Source of the DNA: Agapetus fuscipes
Lineage: Eukaryota > Arthropoda > Insecta > Trichoptera > Glossosomatidae
Reading direction: 5' to 3'
Assembly (NCBI GenBank): GCA_951799405.1
Contig: OX637352.1
Coordinates: forward strand, 11,790,820 to 11,854,819
Length of the DNA stretch: 64,000 nucleotides
Within the stretch, counting starts at the first letter, position 1. Each line of letters begins with the position of its first letter. A program made the translations under genes and the position numbers. Positions 31,895 to 43,997 of this stretch are shown piece by piece. The notes under the pieces were generated by a model. The model had not been told where the DNA came from. It did not search any database and was given only the letters and a program-made list of their open reading frames with translations.

Positions 31895-32290
31895 GGTAAA
31901 ACACAGGCTTTGTGGGTTGATGGTTTCCTGCTCCTGGAGAGAAAGGTTTTCATTTCTTGTAAAGGCTGAGTTAACCTTGACGAAACGCAACAAAGCTGCG
32001 CGTATAGTGCAACTTATTGGAGCGTTGTGCCCTGAAGGGCTTGCATGTGGCAAATCGAGCTTATTTATTTTCACAATAAAGGGGGCTGGCTTCACGCCAA
32101 AGAGTCCCCCTGAACCCCGGGGAGCAGATTCTCATTTTTTATGAGAGCTGAGTAAACCTTGCCGGTATTTTCATTTTGGGTTTGAAATAAACACCGAAAC
32201 GCACATACCATGTCTGACAACCGGTGGCCGGTTGTGAATCCTAGCCCTCTTGTTTTGAACGCAGGCGTTCTACGAGCTATCGACCAAAAC
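31895..32290 (-). mobile_element. SINE-B, two copies end to end
   Basis: A short fragment (31900-31978) is followed by a longer copy (about 31979-32287) ending at the inverse of the GATAGCTC head. Confidence 0.75.
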
Positions 32291-32534
32291 TAGATCGTAT
32301 CAGTAAAGTGAGCTTTTTCCCTTTATGACACCAGCGTCATATTTCATGTGATTTTTATCACACTAATGGAATGCCGCAGAATGACATGAGTGGTCTGTGA
32401 CAGGGAGTGACGCAAATGTGGTCATTTTGTCTTATCAGTTGCGTTGTATGAATGTGGTGTCAATGTCACTTTGAGTAGATACGAAAGATGAAATTCTCTA
32501 GAATCTTAAAAAAATGTGACTGTCGAGTTATGAC

Positions 32535-32870
32535 TCAGCTACGTAACGCAACTAAGCTACACATATAGTGTAACTTCTTGCCGCGTTACCCCCGAAGGGG
32601 TCGCATGTAGCGAGTTGAACCTACTTATTTTTACAGGTAAGGGGGCGGTTTTACGCCAGCTACTTTAGGTAAAGTGGGGGTGTTTCCAGCTCCCCAGGGC
32701 GCTGGTACTCATTTCTTGTGAAGGCTGATTAAATCTTGCCGGTATTTTATTTTGAGGTTTGAAATAAACACCGAAACAGGAAATCATTTCTGACACCCTC
32801 AGCGGTATTCGAACCCGAGCTCACTCACGGCATGGAATGCAAGCACTCTACCAACTTCGCTATCGACCAG
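32535..32870 (-). mobile_element. SINE-B, full length
   Basis: AACGCAACTAAGCTACACAT to CGCTATCGACCAGAC; B box is intact in inverse. Confidence 0.9.
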
Positions 32871-32957
32871 ACTAATAAATGATATTAAAATAAACGTACA
32901 GTTTAGCATGATTTATAGGAACAAATGAAGAGGCTCTTATAGGAATAGGAGAATAAA

Positions 32958-33036
32958 AGAGGTCTGTATAGTGTAGTGGTTAACACTAACGGACTCGTCA
33001 TCGGAAAGTCGTGGGTTCGATTCCCGGCCGAGCATA
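32958..33036 (+). repeat. tRNA-like head of another SINE type
   Basis: GGTCTGTATAGTGTAGTGGT, then GTGGGTTCGATTCCCGGCC, give A- and B-box-like blocks. The cloverleaf is imperfect and it adjoins SINE-B debris, so I do not call a tRNA gene. Confidence 0.55.
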
Positions 33037-33238
33037 AAGTGTAATTCCTTGTCGCGTTTTCCACGAAGAAGTCGATTTAGGGAAGGGCGCCAGCGTTACC
33101 CCTCCCACTTCATTTGAAATGGGAGTTTCCCAGCTCCCGATGGGGCAGGTACACTCTTTTCTTGTGAAGGCTGTGTAAACCTTGCCGGTATTTTATTTTG
33201 TTCTCTCGACTTGGAATGCGAGCACTCTACCAACTCTG
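33037..33238 (-). mobile_element. SINE-B, internally shortened
   Basis: AAAGTGTAATTCCTTGTCGC to GGAATGCGAGCACTCTACC; lacks part of the body and B box. Confidence 0.78.
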
Positions 33239-33484
33239 ACCGAACAAAAAACGTTACAAAAAAAGAAAAAAAAACCCTGCATAGAAACACATGCAGAGCT
33301 TAGATACTGTCTAGAAATAACTCTGGGAATGTTCTCACCTTATGCAATATTCTATTTGAATTTTCCATTATATCTGACGTGATAATTTTCCTAACAGAGT
33401 TTCGTATTAAATGCACAATTACAACATTGTATCGCTGATAAAGATTGAAGAATTCCAAAAGTGCTACATTGCACATTTTATACT

Positions 33485-33762
33485 CAAAAATGTTCGGTCT
33501 GTAGTCTAGTGGTTAAGGGCTACGGACTGGTAAATCAAAGGATTCTCGAGATCGATTCTCGGCGGAGCAACAAGAAAATATCATTTAATTTTCAAAATTT
33601 GCTATTTGCCTGGTTGAAAATTTCATGTGCCTTTACAAAGACCGGTAGTAACTACATAAGTCATAACTGGATCTTGCTTGAGAATTGGCGCTTTCTTTTG
33701 CGACGGCCAAGCTCGCAGAGGTCTCTTGATGTGTGATTCACACAAAGACTGCTGCCAAAGGA
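33485..33762 (+). mobile_element. SINE-A, diverged
   Basis: GGTCTGTAGTCTAGTGGTTA with several head changes, body to CACACAAAGACTGCTGCC. Confidence 0.8.
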
Positions 33763-33909
33763 CGCCAATGAATGCCAAAGGACAACGCGCTAATATTCTT
33801 CGCAATTCTTTATTTTGTTTCGCGAGCGCACACACTCATAAACGAATTGATGTCGTCCTCTCCAGTGAATTGACTGATGCGTGAATGGAAGGTTCTGCTA
33901 GAAAAACGA

Positions 33910-34079
33910 ATTAAAATTAGGCTGATTCATTTGGTGAGCGCTGTTTTGTGTGTATCACACCTCAAGAGCCCTCTGCGAGCTTGTTCGTCGCTGTAGAAAG
34001 CGCAAATTCTTAAGCAAGACCCAGTTGCTGTAAGGCTGGATGGATCTTTTGATGACCGGTCTTTGGTAAAGGTTTTATG
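33910..34079 (-). mobile_element. SINE-A 3' part, adjoining the 18-bp array
   Basis: AATTAGGCTGATTCATTTGG to GACCGGTCTTTGGTAAAGG; the rest is replaced by the minisatellite. Confidence 0.85.
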
Positions 34080-34446
34080 AATGATAGAGTAATGGATAAT
34101 AGATAGAGTATGAATGATAGATAGAGTATGAATGATAGATAGAGTATGAATGATAGATAGAGTATGAATGATAGATAGAGTATGAATGATAGATAGAGTA
34201 TGAATGATAGATAGAGTATGAATGATAGATAGAGTATGAATGATAGATAGAGTATGAATGATAGATAGAGTATGAATGATAGATAGAGTATGAATGATAG
34301 ATAGAGTATGAATGATAGATAGAGTATGAATGATAGATAGAGTATGAATGATAGATAGAGTATGAATGATAGACAGAGTATGAATGATAGATAGAGTATG
34401 AATGATAGATAGAGTATGAATGATAGATAGAGTATGAATGATAGAG
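34080..34446. repeat. 18-bp minisatellite in a SINE-A tail
   Basis: About 20 units of TATGAATGATAGATAGAG, nearly perfect. It begins where the SINE sequence would read TATGAATTTTTC, so the array probably grew from there. All six-frame openness over it is trivial. Confidence 0.95.
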
Positions 34447-35365
34447 TAATACCAATATTTTTCACATGTATGGACTTATTGTTGTGTTTAAAATATTCCT
34501 TTTATATTATCCTAGCTATACGTCTCTGCAGATGGGTATCGCCGTCGAAATTTGTACCTTTTGTCTTGTGCGTGTGTCCCCTAATGATTTTCAGCTTTTT
34601 CATAAAAACTGGTGATCTCTACTGAATTCTAAAATTATCAGAGTAAAGTAAATAAAAAGCGTATCGAAATACAAAAAAAAACTGCAAAAAGCATTAAGTG
34701 GCGATGTAATTAAAAAATAAAACAAAAACGCCTTTTTTCCATTCCCATACAAATTTTACATGTCCGCAACCCGTTTTTGACCCTTTGATGGCATGATACG
34801 ATCAAAATAGTCAAACGTTTTTAAAGTTGAGTATTTTTGCAACTACCTTAGTAACGTATCTTTCATTTTCTGTACTAGCCACAATAATATTCACTTATTT
34901 AAACACGAAATTTTGATTGCTAAGGTTTGTCTCCATTTTTGGCTCCGAAATTTTTCTTGTAGTATGTTACCAATTCCATTGGAACTGACAAAAATCTTGC
35001 AATCTTAAGTATTTGTTCACGTATGGTAACTCTTTGGTTCAGTGTGGACAACACAAAAAAACTCATTCGATACCTTCATTTTCTTCTGAGAACGTTTACA
35101 TCAGACTCGGGAATTTGTCGTGAGTGTTTTGAGTGGAAGTTAGCTTGGCATTATTAAGGTATGTATTCGAATAAGTTATCAGTTGTATATTTTTTACTTA
35201 GATCCAATTATCCTTCTAATGATTGTATGTTTGTATCATTGCTGACAGCATTATTTTTCAAATGGCACAAGTTTAAGGTAATGTCGGGCGGTTTTTTATT
35301 TACAATCTTTAACGTATGTTACCATATTAAGGTGTATTCACGTAGGTTTAAAAAAATACACCTGT
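34447..35365. other. No recognised feature
   Basis: AT-rich intron sequence without visible repeats or coding signal, one of the few stretches near 1 kb without mobile-element hallmarks. Confidence 0.5.
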
Positions 35366-36870
35366 TACTGTTACTGTATCCTGCCGCCGTTCCACTAGGG
35401 GTGGCCGGTACCTCCGCAGATGCGCCTCCACTTTTTTCTGTCCTTACAAACCACTTTCATTTCCTCAATATTCATCACCTTTTTCATACATACTCTTCTC
35501 TTATTTTCACTCTGCAGGTTCCATTCTTTCGCAATCTCACCTATTTGGTCTAACCATTCTTTCCTCGGCCTTCCCCTTCCGCGCTTTCCTCTGACATTTC
35601 CTTTGTACACTTTCTTCGTTAGTCGTTCATCATCCATTCTTTCGAGATGTCCGAACCATCTCATCGTACTTTTTTGTACTTTCATTCTCATATTCTCTTT
35701 TATACCACACTCGTTCATCACCCAATCATTACGTACTCTATCATTCAGTGTTTTTCCAGCCATTGCTCTCAGATAAGCCATTTCAACCGTACATACTTTA
35801 CTCAGCTCACATTCATTAACTGTCCACGCCTCACTTCCATACATCAATGTCGGAACCAATATACCATTGTGGACCGCCAATCTCATATTCTTCGTAAGTT
35901 TCCTATTTCTTGCAATTCTTCCAATCGTTCCCATTACACTTCTTCCTCTACTAGCACGCTTTTCCAATTCTTTCGTCAATTTCCCATTCGACTCAAACTT
36001 GCTTCCCAGATAATCAAATTCTTTCACGACCTCCACTCTTGTTTCATTCAGTCTTATCTCAATTTCCTCGCATTCCTCAGTCCTGTCAAACACTAATACT
36101 TTCGTCTTACTGGCATTCACTTTTAAACCGTTCTTACTAAAAGCATCATTCATTTTGGTGAGTATCATCTGGAGCTCCTCCGCTGTATCAGCCAACACTA
36201 CGGCATCGTCAGCATAGAGAAGAACTCCAACATTCGTCTCACCCACTTTCACACCATAATGAGAAATTTCTGCTTCTTTCATACAATTGTCCATGATTAT
36301 GTTAAATAACCACGGACTCATTACACACCCCTGTCGTACTCCCTTGTAAACATCAAACCATTCGCTACATTTACCATCCACTCTTACACACGCCAAACTA
36401 TTTTCATAGATGGCGCGTATTCCATTCAGAAGCTTGCCGTTCACACCGTACTTTAGGAGTACTTTCCACATCATACCTCTGTCCACCGAGTCAAAAGCCT
36501 TCTCGAGATCCACAAAAGCCGTGTAGACCTTCCGACCCACAGCCAGATGTTTTTCAACAATCTGTCTGAGAGTGAAGATCTGGTCTACACACCCTCTTCC
36601 TGGCATAAAGCCAGTCTGGATATCAGAAACCCCATGACCGGTAGACAGTCTCACTTTTTTTATGAGAACCTTACACAATACTTTACCAGCTATACTGAGA
36701 AGACTGATGGGCCTGAAATTTTGGCAGTCCTTTTTGTCACCCTTTCCGTTGTAGATAGGAACAATGACCGCCTTTTTCCAGTCCATCGGCACTTTACTCT
36801 CTTTCACACACATCTTGCACAGTTCAAACATCCATTCAACCATGCACTCCCCAGCACATTTGCACCTACT
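35366..36870 (-). pseudogene. LINE-1 (RTE-like) reverse transcriptase, 5'-truncated copy
   Basis: A single open stretch of about 490 codons on the minus strand: MDWKKAVIVPIYNGKGDK, FRPISLLSIAGKV, TAFVDLEKAFDSVDRGMMW, VRQGCVMSPWLFNII, YADDAVVLAD, LVPTLMYGSEAWTV, then GHLERMDDERLTKKVYKG and the RGRGRPRKEW tail. The endonuclease is missing, so the copy is 5'-truncated near 36870 and cannot move alone. The 3' end has CAGTAA repeats. The intact frame suggests a younger copy than the one at 0.9-2.2 kb. RTE-type assignment rests on overall look and short tandem tail. Confidence 0.93.
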
Positions 36871-37139
36871 TACCGTTAATTTATGGTTGACTAACAAATA
36901 ACATTTACGTACCTAATTGAAACATAAAACTATCTAATCAACCTTACTACATGCTATTAATATTTTAAATGCACCGTTTGATGTTTGTTATTCAAAATAG
37001 CAAAAAGGTATAATCCGTGATCTGTGGGCTAAACGGATTAAATGAAATTTGGACCACAGAGGTACCTAATTTTTATATCGGTGCTGGATATTGTGAAAAA
37101 TGTACGCAAAAAAACCATTGCCTATCTATCTAAATCTAT

Positions 37140-37662
37140 GATAATCTATAATCTAAGTTACAAAAATATATTGCATTTAAGACTTTAAGTTCGTACTTAA
37201 ACATGCTGCATGTGAACCTACAATATAAAACCAAATCTCAAATGAACATAAACCCTGCAACTCTTGTCGACCTTACCTGACACAATGGTAACATTGGTAA
37301 AGTGAACCATTTTTTACAGTATGGGTGGTCAGCTTTATACTAACCTATAAGTCAAGGAAACTTATTGAAATACAATAAACGATCGATTTTAGGTAGTTAT
37401 TAAATGAGATTTTGAACCTAGCAGCTGTGCCGTGACCTAGATTGGGCCGTGACGCACTAGGCAGCCAGGCTGCCTAGTGCGTCACGGGCCTAACGGCACA
37501 GCTGCTTAGAAACGCCATCTCGCGGGCGTATTTGGACGATGTACTCTGTAATAAAATGAATACGCACATTTAAAACTACCTAAAATCGCTCGTTTATTGT
37601 ATTTCAATAAGTTTCCTTGACTTATAGGTTGGTATGAAGCTGGCCACCCATACCGGTAAAAT
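37140..37662. repeat. Inverted pair of Rep-C around a hairpin
   Basis: Rep-C minus at 37140-37361 and Rep-C start on plus at 37617-37662 flank matching arms (ATTGAAATACAATAAACGAT left; inverse right), with a central hairpin GTGACGCACTAGGCAGCC / AGGCTGCCTAGTGCGTCAC at 37451-37488. Confidence 0.85.
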
Positions 37663-37997
37663 ACATACATACATACATACGAACGAACGGATGTACAGAC
37701 GGACAGGTTCGAAAAATTAGGTTTTGTTACATTTCTATATCTCATTTCTTTTTTCGACGACGAATACAAGATTTTATAGCAGTTCGTAAACACCGTTCAG
37801 TAAAAATTAGAGCACCATTTTGAATGTCATTTTGAATAGACCTTAATTGAATTCGCGATGTTTACGTTTTCTTGAATCTTGCCGGTCGACAGTTATGGTA
37901 CAAATTTAAACGGCGATACCCAGATGTGTTCTACTGTGTTGTGTCTTTGCACACTTCAATCCCTGTCATTAGGTGATAATAGTTCAGGCATATTTCT

Positions 37998-38215
37998 GCT
38001 GACCACCCACACTGTAAAAAATGGTTCACTTTGCCAATGTTACTCCTGTGTCAGGGAAGGTCGGCAAAAGTTGTAGGGCTTATGTTCATTTGAGGTTTGG
38101 ATTTTATTTGTAAGTAGCATTAAGTAAGTTCAGCATTTGTAAGCGCGAACTATACGTGTTTGTAGGCATGCATTTGAGAACTTTAAATGAATATATCCTT
38201 GCAACTTAGATTATA
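37998..38215 (+). repeat. Rep-C
   Basis: GCTGACCACCCACACTGTAA to CTTGCAACTTAGATTATAGA. Confidence 0.88.
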
Positions 38216-38307
38216 GAGATTTCCTTTATTGTTCCAGTTGTTTTTATACAGAAGCCTAGGTTGGCATGTACTATTGTGTATCAAATATCTTACATCAAAC
38301 CTAAAAA

Positions 38308-38458
38308 AATTATGTTCATTTGAGGTTTGGATTTTATTTGTAAGTACACATTCAGCATTTGTAAGCGCGAACTACACTTGTTGGTTTGTGGGCATACATC
38401 TGAGAGCTTTAAATGAATATATCCTTGCAACTTAGATTATAGATTATAGATTATAGAA
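38308..38458 (+). repeat. Rep-C 3' half, duplicate of the previous one
   Basis: TTATGTTCATTTGAGGTTTG to repeated AGATTATAGATTATAG. Confidence 0.85.
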
Positions 38459-38576
38459 ACCCATGTAAGATGCATCGAAATCTGTTCAGTAGAAAAAACA
38501 TACATACATTCGTTTGATTTTGTATATTTGAAGATAGCATTAGCTTTGTCCTTTGTTATATTACTTTTGTCAACAC

Positions 38577-38822
38577 GCTGCCTTAGTTCTTGTTTATCGC
38601 CATTGAGAAAATTTTACATGAGCAATGTTTGCATGTGTACTGGACCAATGTGTCTTATGAAAACAAGAAATTTATTTTAAAAATATTTAAAAGAACTCTC
38701 ACATTATCGAGTTTTACGGGTTTTCTTAGCTCAGATTGTGTAGAATTTGATTCTTAAGACAACTGCATGAAAAAGTCATATTTGACAAGATTGGCGTATA
38801 CGATAAACAAGAACTGGGGGAG
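38577..38822. mobile_element. Fold-back MITE, family G, second copy
   Basis: Same sequence as 14863-15115 in the opposite orientation. Confidence 0.85.
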
Positions 38823-39298
38823 CGAACAGTTTAACTTTATGGTTTAGCACTGGCATATTATCTTGTTTGTGTGTGTGTTTTTTAAAATTAATAAATAAAC
38901 GAATCGTGGAGGCAAAACCACGTAAAATAATGGTTAATGGTTGAGAGCGGAAGTATTTATAGGAAAACTAAGATTATAAGAAATCACAGTCAATCAGTTG
39001 AGATTCGTTCACTGCACACCTGTGCACACGTGTGACCCTGTCTAGTATTTTATTAAGTAACAAAATGATTGAATTTGACAAGTTCCTGTAGCTGAAAGAG
39101 CCAAAGCTTCAATACAGAATCGCGTTTCCGCGTCAAGAAGAAAGACATCATTCAGTACATACGAGTACAAGCAAATGAACCAACTTAAGTGACCGAATCC
39201 AACTTCCGAATGCTAGTTGAATTACTTTCCCTTCTTGGTATATTTTTGAGCCATTTATTCAAAGAATCTATAATCTACATTGCAAAGATATTTTAACA

Positions 39299-39763
39299 CT
39301 GGGCTGGAAGTCTCATCGCCACGGTAATTCTTACCTACCGAATATTGGACCGGTCCGTAGTCCAGGTGGTAACACTTCGGACTCGTAACTAGAAGGTCGT
39401 GGGTTCGAATCCCGGCGGAGCACAAAAAATATACCATTTATATTTTCAAATTTGCTCTTCGCTGGGTTGAAAAATTCATAAACCTTTACCAAAGACCGGT
39501 AATCAAAAGGTCCATCCAGCCTTACAACAACTGGGTCTTGCTTGAGAATTGGCGCTTTCTACAGCGACGATCAAGCTCGCAGAGGGCTCTTGAGGTGTGA
39601 TACACACAAACACAGCGCTCACCAAATAAATCAGCCTAATTTTTTTTTTTTTTTTTAATCGGTAATATTTGCATGAAGACCTGTCAATCTAAGATGGCCG
39701 CAAGTGAACAGCTGGATATTCGGTAGGTAAGAATTACCGTGGCGATTAGACATCCAGCCCTGG
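39299..39763. mobile_element. MITE interrupted by SINE-A (family H)
   Basis: Inverted ends GGGCTGGAAGTCTCATCGCC and GGCGATTAGACATCCAGCCC, continuing ACGGTAATTCTTACCTACCG on both sides. A related left part occurs at 27980-28110. Confidence 0.82.
39349..39652 (+). mobile_element. SINE-A, full length, inside a MITE
   Basis: GACCGGTCCGTAGTCCAGGT to AATCAGCCTAA and a T run. Flanked by both halves of the element at 39299-39763. Confidence 0.9.
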
Positions 39764-39767
39764 ATTC

Positions 39768-39860
39768 CAATAAAATGCATGCTCACTAACAGACAGGAAT
39801 AAGTTTGCGCTTACACATGCCACATGTGCGCTTACAAAAAAATAACCCATCGATTTAAAA
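39768..39860 (-). repeat. Rep-C fragment
   Basis: ATTCCAATAAAATGCATGCT to CATGTGCGCTTACAAAAAAA. Confidence 0.65.
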
Positions 39861-39927
39861 TGGAAGCTATTTGTGCGTGTTCCCTTTGAACTCCTAAGAC
39901 GCTAAATTGATTTGCATTATATTGTCA

Positions 39928-40108
39928 GTGCCTGGTCAGTTGGTAGAGTGCTTGCATTTCATGCCGAGAGCTCGGGTTCGAATCCCACCGAGGGTGTCAG
40001 AAATGATTTCCCGTTTCGGTGAAGGTTTACTCAACCTTCACAAGAAATGAGTACCAGCCCCTTGAAGAAGTAACACTATATGTGTAGCCTAGTTGCGTTT
40101 TCAGGGAA
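39928..40108 (+). mobile_element. SINE-B, internally deleted
   Basis: TGGTCAGTTGGTAGAGTGCT, intact GGTTCGAATCCCACC, then a jump to GAAGTAACACTATATGTGTA. Confidence 0.82.
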
Positions 40109-40261
40109 CATGTAAAGTATTCTCGGAATGGTTCCTGCAAAGTTTGGTGCCGATAGAATTAAAAACATTTCCGTATTCTCGATTTTTCAGCAACCCGTTC
40201 GGTATAATCTGCAACCATTGAACAGTCAACAGAAGACACCATATCGACGGTTCAAAGGCAG

Positions 40262-40625
40262 TAGGGCGTAAGCGACATTTTGGTCAAAAATGAGTTATGA
40301 ATGCTTTCCTACTTGAAATTTTTGCTCTTAGCTCTACGATGATTTTTGTGTTGTTTATGTCCAAGCAAACAACTGCGATTTCGAAGTATGGTTTTGGTGT
40401 AACCGACAAGAATTGGCCCTTTTTTGTCCTAAAGGCGCTTGTGACATTAAAAAATCGTTAAACATCGTAAAACCACATTAATAGGAATGCCAATAAATGC
40501 CTTTATTTTTAAATTTTTGAGCTGTTTTGATTATAACGATATGATAAAAAATAAAAAAGTTATACCATTTTTCAGCAATCTCAAACTTTAAACTGCTCTC
40601 CAGAACAATTTAGTTTATGTCGCTT
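40262..40625 (+). repeat. Interspersed repeat, family F, uninterrupted copy
   Basis: The empty-site version of the copy at 17.3 kb; shares GGCGCTTGTGACAT and AAACATCGTAAAACCACATT. Confidence 0.8.
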
Positions 40626-40837
40626 ATTAACCGTCCATATAACCATCGGGATGAATGTACACAGGACAAGTTTCAATTTATAACTATTTTCTCAGCGGGC
40701 TTGTATGGGACGTCACGTTTGTATGGGACTGCGGTTCTTAGTAACCAAAATAATTCTTAGTCCAATTTCTTGGACCAAATTTCCCTAGAAAGCTGGTTAT
40801 GTGACAAGTTTGTCTTTGTCAATTAATGTGTGGACCT

Positions 40838-41093
40838 AATCTAATCTAATCTAATCTAAGTTACAAAGATATTTTACATTGGAAATTCACATAACATGCA
40901 TTCTCACAACCAGACATGTACAAGTTCGCGCTTGCACATGCCGCATGTGAACCTACAACATAAAAACCAAATCTCAAATGGACATACACCCTGCAACTCT
41001 TGCCGTCCTTCCCTGTAACAGGGGTGACATTGGCAAAGTGAACCATTTTTACAGCATGGGTGGTCAGCCGCATACCAACCTATAAGTCAAGGA
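40838..41093 (-). repeat. Rep-C as 3' end of a LINE-2 copy
   Basis: Four AATCT repeats at the tail; joins LINE-2 UTR at 41094. Confidence 0.92.
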
Positions 41094-41345
41094 ACATTCA
41101 CGACAAATTACATTTTTTTAAATCAATAAATAATAATATATATGGACATCAAAAACTAAAACGTAAAACAAATTTCCCTTTAATAAACCCTAGCCGCCAA
41201 CATTACAGATCAACCGCCATTTATTTCTGTTCTTACATACTTCTTTCATTTCCTCCAGAGTCATAACCTTCTTCATACAGGCTCTTCTTTTATTATGACT
41301 CTGGATATTCCATTCATTCGCAATTTCGGACCTCATTGTTAATAA
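41094..41345 (-). pseudogene. LINE-2 3' end, minus strand, joined to Rep-C
   Basis: On the minus strand: NEWNIQSHNKRRACMKKVMT, EEMKEVCKNRNKWRLI, stop, UTR, then Rep-C at 41093 downwards. Confidence 0.85.
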
Positions 41346-42250
41346 TGATGAATGGAATGATGAAAGAAAGTCGATTGTCTTCCATTAAACCGGACTAAGC
41401 CACAGCAACACGCGGCAGGGTACGGATAGTGTTCCTATAAAAGTATCGATATATCATCGCTATACGTTGCAATGAACCATCAAAAGTGATCGAACCCAAC
41501 TTCCGAATGCTAGCATAGCATTGTTTGGTGATTTCTGCCCCGTACATGTTTAAAAGACATAATATGCATCTCAGTACGCGCTGCCCTTCTTGGTCTATTT
41601 CAGGACCATCTGTGTTGTGTTGACCACAAATAGCCCACCTTGACATGCACCCAGGTGCTCGCATGACTAACAAGTGCCAATAATGAGGGGCGCAGCTGGT
41701 GCCAAGTGACCCCGGAGGACAAAGACGACCGCCTGCCAAAATACTTAACTTCCCATATCCTGAAGCAGAGTACATTGTAGGTACAATGAAGTCTGAACAT
41801 TCAAAATATCCCTCGGCTATGTGACGTCGTCCATAGTAAATTCCCGATAGTCAGGGATTTTTCTCTAGTTTACAGCATTTAGCCGGTCAAAGATAAAACT
41901 AACAATTTATTATTTTTCATAACATATTGACAAAAATACACATGAATACTGATATTAATTGTTGTGAAATCACTGTAAATAGCTGAGTTTCTGGTTTATG
42001 AAAATTAACTTGGATACAGGTTCCTGTTTCCGAGGTGACAGCTTCTTTACAATGTACTGTAATTATTTTATTTAGGGTTCTTTTAATTAAATTGCGATTA
42101 AAATTTTTATCACATTTTTTTTTCACTGCCTGCTTACAGTCATGGGGTTCATGATACAATGATCTAAGCGACCCGTCTCCCCGCACAATCTATGCTAATA
42201 TTTATATGTGCCGCAGAGACGATTTTAGCATGTTCGAGATACTTCCACAA
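41346..42250. other. No gene supported
   Basis: A 126-codon minus-strand open stretch (41395-41775) resembles nothing I know. TTCCGAATGCTAG near 41497 also occurs near 39206, so part is repetitive. Confidence 0.4.
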
Positions 42251-42875
42251 TGAATGCTACTAGAGCAGGGGACGGCAACCTGCGGCTCTTTGGATGTGAA
42301 GTTGTGTCTCTTTAGCTCCATACGTAAAAATTAAAATTAATAAAAAAAACGAGAAAAACACAAAAATCGATCTAATCGATTTAGACCAGGCCTGCCCAAC
42401 ATTTTTACCAGAATTGCGTGCATACCCCCAAACCCCCCCCCCCCCTCGAAGTAGAATTATTATGGACAAAACGAACCCTCATACGTAGTAACATTATGAA
42501 AACTAAAACACACACACTAGAGGCGTTGTATCTTCGATACATTTTTACTTTATTTCTGTTTACGCGAAGCGATGGTTGAGTATTCATGATTTTTTCAATA
42601 CGTAGCGTACTTTACCTAAGTTACTAGTATATTCCAGTTACACTCTATTACCAACTCTTCACTAACCATACATTAATATATCTTGTGAGTGCTCGAGCAT
42701 TGTTTAGACTTGTCGTTAGGTAAACCGTAACCAATTTGCGAGCGGCAAATTTGCATGCACGCATCTCGTGTTATCACTGCCTACTTTGTATATCATCCTT
42801 TTGAAATAACCTAGACACGATTTCTAAGAAAAAAATGTATGAAACTTCACCCAGCTGCCTTTCCGCTAGGAGTGG
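42251..42875. other. hAT-like ends and unrecognised sequence
   Basis: CAGGGGACGGCAACCTGCGG (42266) and CAGGCCTGCCCAACATTTTT (42388) look like hAT termini, but I found no matching right ends or duplications. A C13 run lies at 42433-42445. Confidence 0.4.
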
Positions 42876-43133
42876 TCTAATCTAATCTAATCTTATCTAA
42901 GCTGCAAAGATATATATCATTTAAGATTTATATTAAATGCATTCCCACAAGCAGATATGTATAATTTCGCGCTAACACATGCCGCATGTAGACCTACAAT
43001 ATAAAAACCCAATCTCAAATGAACATAAGCCTTGCAACTCTTGCCGTCCTTCCCTGAAACAGGGGTGACATTGGCAAAGTGAACCATTTTTTACAGTATG
43101 GGTGGTCAGCCGCATAACAACCTATAAGTCAAG
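42876..43133 (-). repeat. Rep-C as 3' end of the split LINE-2 copy
   Basis: TCTAATCTAATCTAATCTTA tail to ATAACAACCTATAAGTC. Confidence 0.92.
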
Positions 43134-43363
43134 GAACATACATGACAAATTACATTTTTTTGTTTTTTAAATCAATAAATAACCATATATACATGGACAT
43201 AAAAAAAATCAAAAATCCAATTTCACTTTAACAAACCTTAGCCGCCAACATCACAGATCAACCGCCATTTCTTTCTATCCTTACATACTTCTTTCATTTC
43301 CTCCAGAGTCATAACCTTCTTCATACAAGCTCTTCTTATATTATGACTCTGGATATTCCATTC
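43134..43363 (-). pseudogene. LINE-2 3' end (left half, split by an LTR element)
   Basis: Minus-strand tail with ACMKKVMTLEEMKEVCKDRK and UTR, joined to Rep-C at 43133. Its upstream half is at 48402-48580 beyond the LTR element. Confidence 0.88.
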
Positions 43364-43596
43364 TGTGATGTATTTTGGGGATGTTTATTGTGGATGGGGG
43401 ATATCAATCAGACGAACAGATGAGTCTTGGTTTCAATGTGATGTATTATTCCATTTCAGTGTTTACAAGGCGAGAGAAAAAACCAGACTGCTCAGTGAAG
43501 CAATAATAATCTCTAATAATATTATATTACAATAATACATTACCTTATATATGATATTACCTACTCTAAATAATCATATCATAATTATACATTACA
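43364..43596 (-). repeat. 3' LTR of the minus-strand LTR element
   Basis: 233 bp; differs from the partner LTR by one C/A position after an A run near 43478. Confidence 0.93.
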
Positions 43597-43706
43597 CCTC
43601 CCTCACTAAATGACGAATCTACATTGCAATATATCATACTTATCATACTTATCATTATAACATATTATATCAATAAAAATTATATCTTATACAATTTCAT
43701 CTTCTT

Positions 43707-43997
43707 TCATCTTGGGTACCGCAGGCGGTTCTCCCCCCTCGGACGCAGGCGCTCCGACCATGGTTGGAACCTGGAAACACCCGAGTCATTAGAGATCTGT
43801 CCTGCCTCATCCAACAGCTGACCCAACCCCAGGTCATTGTCAGACTCATCCTCCCAAGACACCTTTCTTCCGGAAATCTGATCATGATGTCTTTTCCAAA
43901 TCTGATTTCCAGCTTTTACCAAGTAAATCCTGTTTCCCAATGTTTTAAATATAATGCATGGAACCCACTTCCCTACATTTCTGAAATCCTTAGTCAT
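43707..43997 (-). pseudogene. Integrase C-terminal tail, minus-strand LTR element
   Basis: About 96 codons, including a GKWVPCIIFKTLGNRIYLVK segment typical of the SH3-like end of integrase in this retroelement group, and ending near the 3' LTR. It is in a different frame from the upstream integrase, so a third indel lies around 44000-44100. Confidence 0.75.

Noticed and set aside
32958..33036. tRNA gene on the + strand
   Set aside because: The acceptor ends do not pair well and no proper anticodon loop is visible; treated as a SINE head.
34010..34465. 151- and 126-codon open frames of LSFILY or YHSYSI repeats
   Set aside because: Pure translation of the 18-bp tandem array.
41395..41775. 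126-codon minus-strand gene
   Set aside because: No family resemblance, no splice or promoter context, and part recurs near 39.2 kb.
42266..42530. hAT element starting CAGGGGACGGCAACC
   Set aside because: No convincing right end; ACTAGAG occurs on both sides, but the sequence before the right one does not look like a terminus.
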